A stretch of DNA of 6,623 bases from the NCBI GenBank assembly GCA_017504065.1, contig JAFVRU010000037.1, positions 1 to 6,623 on the forward strand, read 5' to 3'. The stretch is from Clostridia bacterium. Its GTDB lineage: Bacteria > Bacillota > Clostridia > Christensenellales > Borkfalkiaceae. The notes beneath the pieces are model-generated. The model ran no database searches, was not told the origin of the DNA, and saw only the letters and a list, made by a program, of their open reading frames with translations. A program made the translations under genes and the position numbers. Every line of letters starts with the position of its first letter. Position 1 is the stretch's first letter. Positions 6,488 to 6,623 of this stretch are shown one piece after another.

Positions 6488-6500
6488 ATTCTCCTTCCTT
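6488..6500 (-). promoter_or_regulatory. Ribosome binding site deciding the start of the membrane-protein gene
   Basis: The minus strand reads AAGGAAGGAGAAT immediately before the ATG at 6487. The purine-rich stretch contains two overlapping Shine-Dalgarno matches (AAGGA, GGAG). No comparable site precedes the alternative TTG at 6523, so the shorter form is preferred. Confidence 0.8.
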
Positions 6501-6512
6501 TTTCCGTTATTT

Positions 6513-6623
6513 CTATTCGTCAAGCGTCGCTTTTTCCGTTTCCGATAATGCGAACGGATTTTGCCACTCGTCCGAAATTTCCTGTTTGTTGGGAATTACC
6601 GTTTGCGTTACGTACGTACGGAA
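6513..6623 (-). CDS. C-terminal 36 codons of an unidentified upstream gene, cut by right window edge
   Basis: The minus-strand frame entering at 6623 is open for 36 codons to a TAG stop at 6515-6513. The peptide begins FRTYVTQTVIPNKQEI and ends PFALSETEKATLDE. I cannot assign a family. Support for a real gene end is the codon choice (five ACG, two TCG, GCG and CCG), which matches the other genes in the window, and the tight 25-base spacing to the next gene's start. The tail is hydrophilic and looks like the end of a soluble protein or cytoplasmic extension. With so little sequence, this could still be chance. Confidence 0.6.
   Translation of the reverse strand, partial: FRTYVTQTVIPNKQEISDEWQNPFALSETEKATLDE

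Noticed and set aside
6488..6523. Upstream TTG at 6523 as the start of the membrane-protein gene
   Set aside because: It would overlap the end of the upstream frame and has no ribosome binding site; the ATG at 6487 has an excellent one.
6610..6620. CGTACGTACG tandem tetramer near the right edge
   Set aside because: It is only two and a half units long and falls inside an open reading frame, so it is probably coding sequence.

Overview
The window looks like chromosomal DNA of a spore-forming or recently spore-forming member of the Bacillota, most likely an uncultured Clostridia-type lineage. The evidence is the gene order yqfC-yqfD-phoH, which is typical of endospore formers such as Bacillus and Clostridium. 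GC content is roughly half, and codons ending in CG (GCG, TCG, ACG, CCG) are preferred. Every gene I can support lies on the minus strand, so the window reads from right to left. I see no tRNA, rRNA, CRISPR array, insertion sequence or phage gene.

From the right edge: the last 36 codons of an unidentified upstream gene (6513-6623) are followed after 25 bases by a 316-residue protein of unknown function with a strong Shine-Dalgarno site (5537-6487). That protein has an acidic N-terminal region, one TPR-like helical pair and two membrane segments. The unit ends at a perfect 16-bp hairpin with T tracts (5483-5521), which probably terminates transcription in both directions.

Next comes a self-contained two-gene unit, 5402 down to 1891, coding for two half-size ABC exporters whose ORFs overlap by ATGA. 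Their nucleotide-binding motifs are complementary and asymmetric. The first subunit has Asp in place of the catalytic Glu and Gln in place of the switch His. The second has an intact Walker B Glu and His but an LSEGQ signature. This is the expected pattern of a heterodimeric exporter with one degenerate and one active ATP site. The unit has a good sigma-A promoter (TTGCAT, 17 bases, TATAAT with an extended TG) placed so close to the ATG that the transcript should be nearly leaderless. A 24-bp AT-rich palindrome just upstream of the promoter is a candidate operator.

After an 80-base gap containing a sigma-E-like promoter, the sporulation and housekeeping cluster begins: yqfC (YabP/YqfC family), yqfD (overlapping by ATGA, and shorter than the usual family length) and the start of phoH/phoL. 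phoH runs off the left edge. It begins with TTG at 588, has no usable in-frame ATG, and shows an unmistakable GPAGTGKT ATPase motif.

Most of the window is ordinary. The points most worth a second look are the nearly leaderless promoter and palindrome of the exporter, the compact YqfD, the sigma-E-like promoter, and the unidentified acidic membrane protein.
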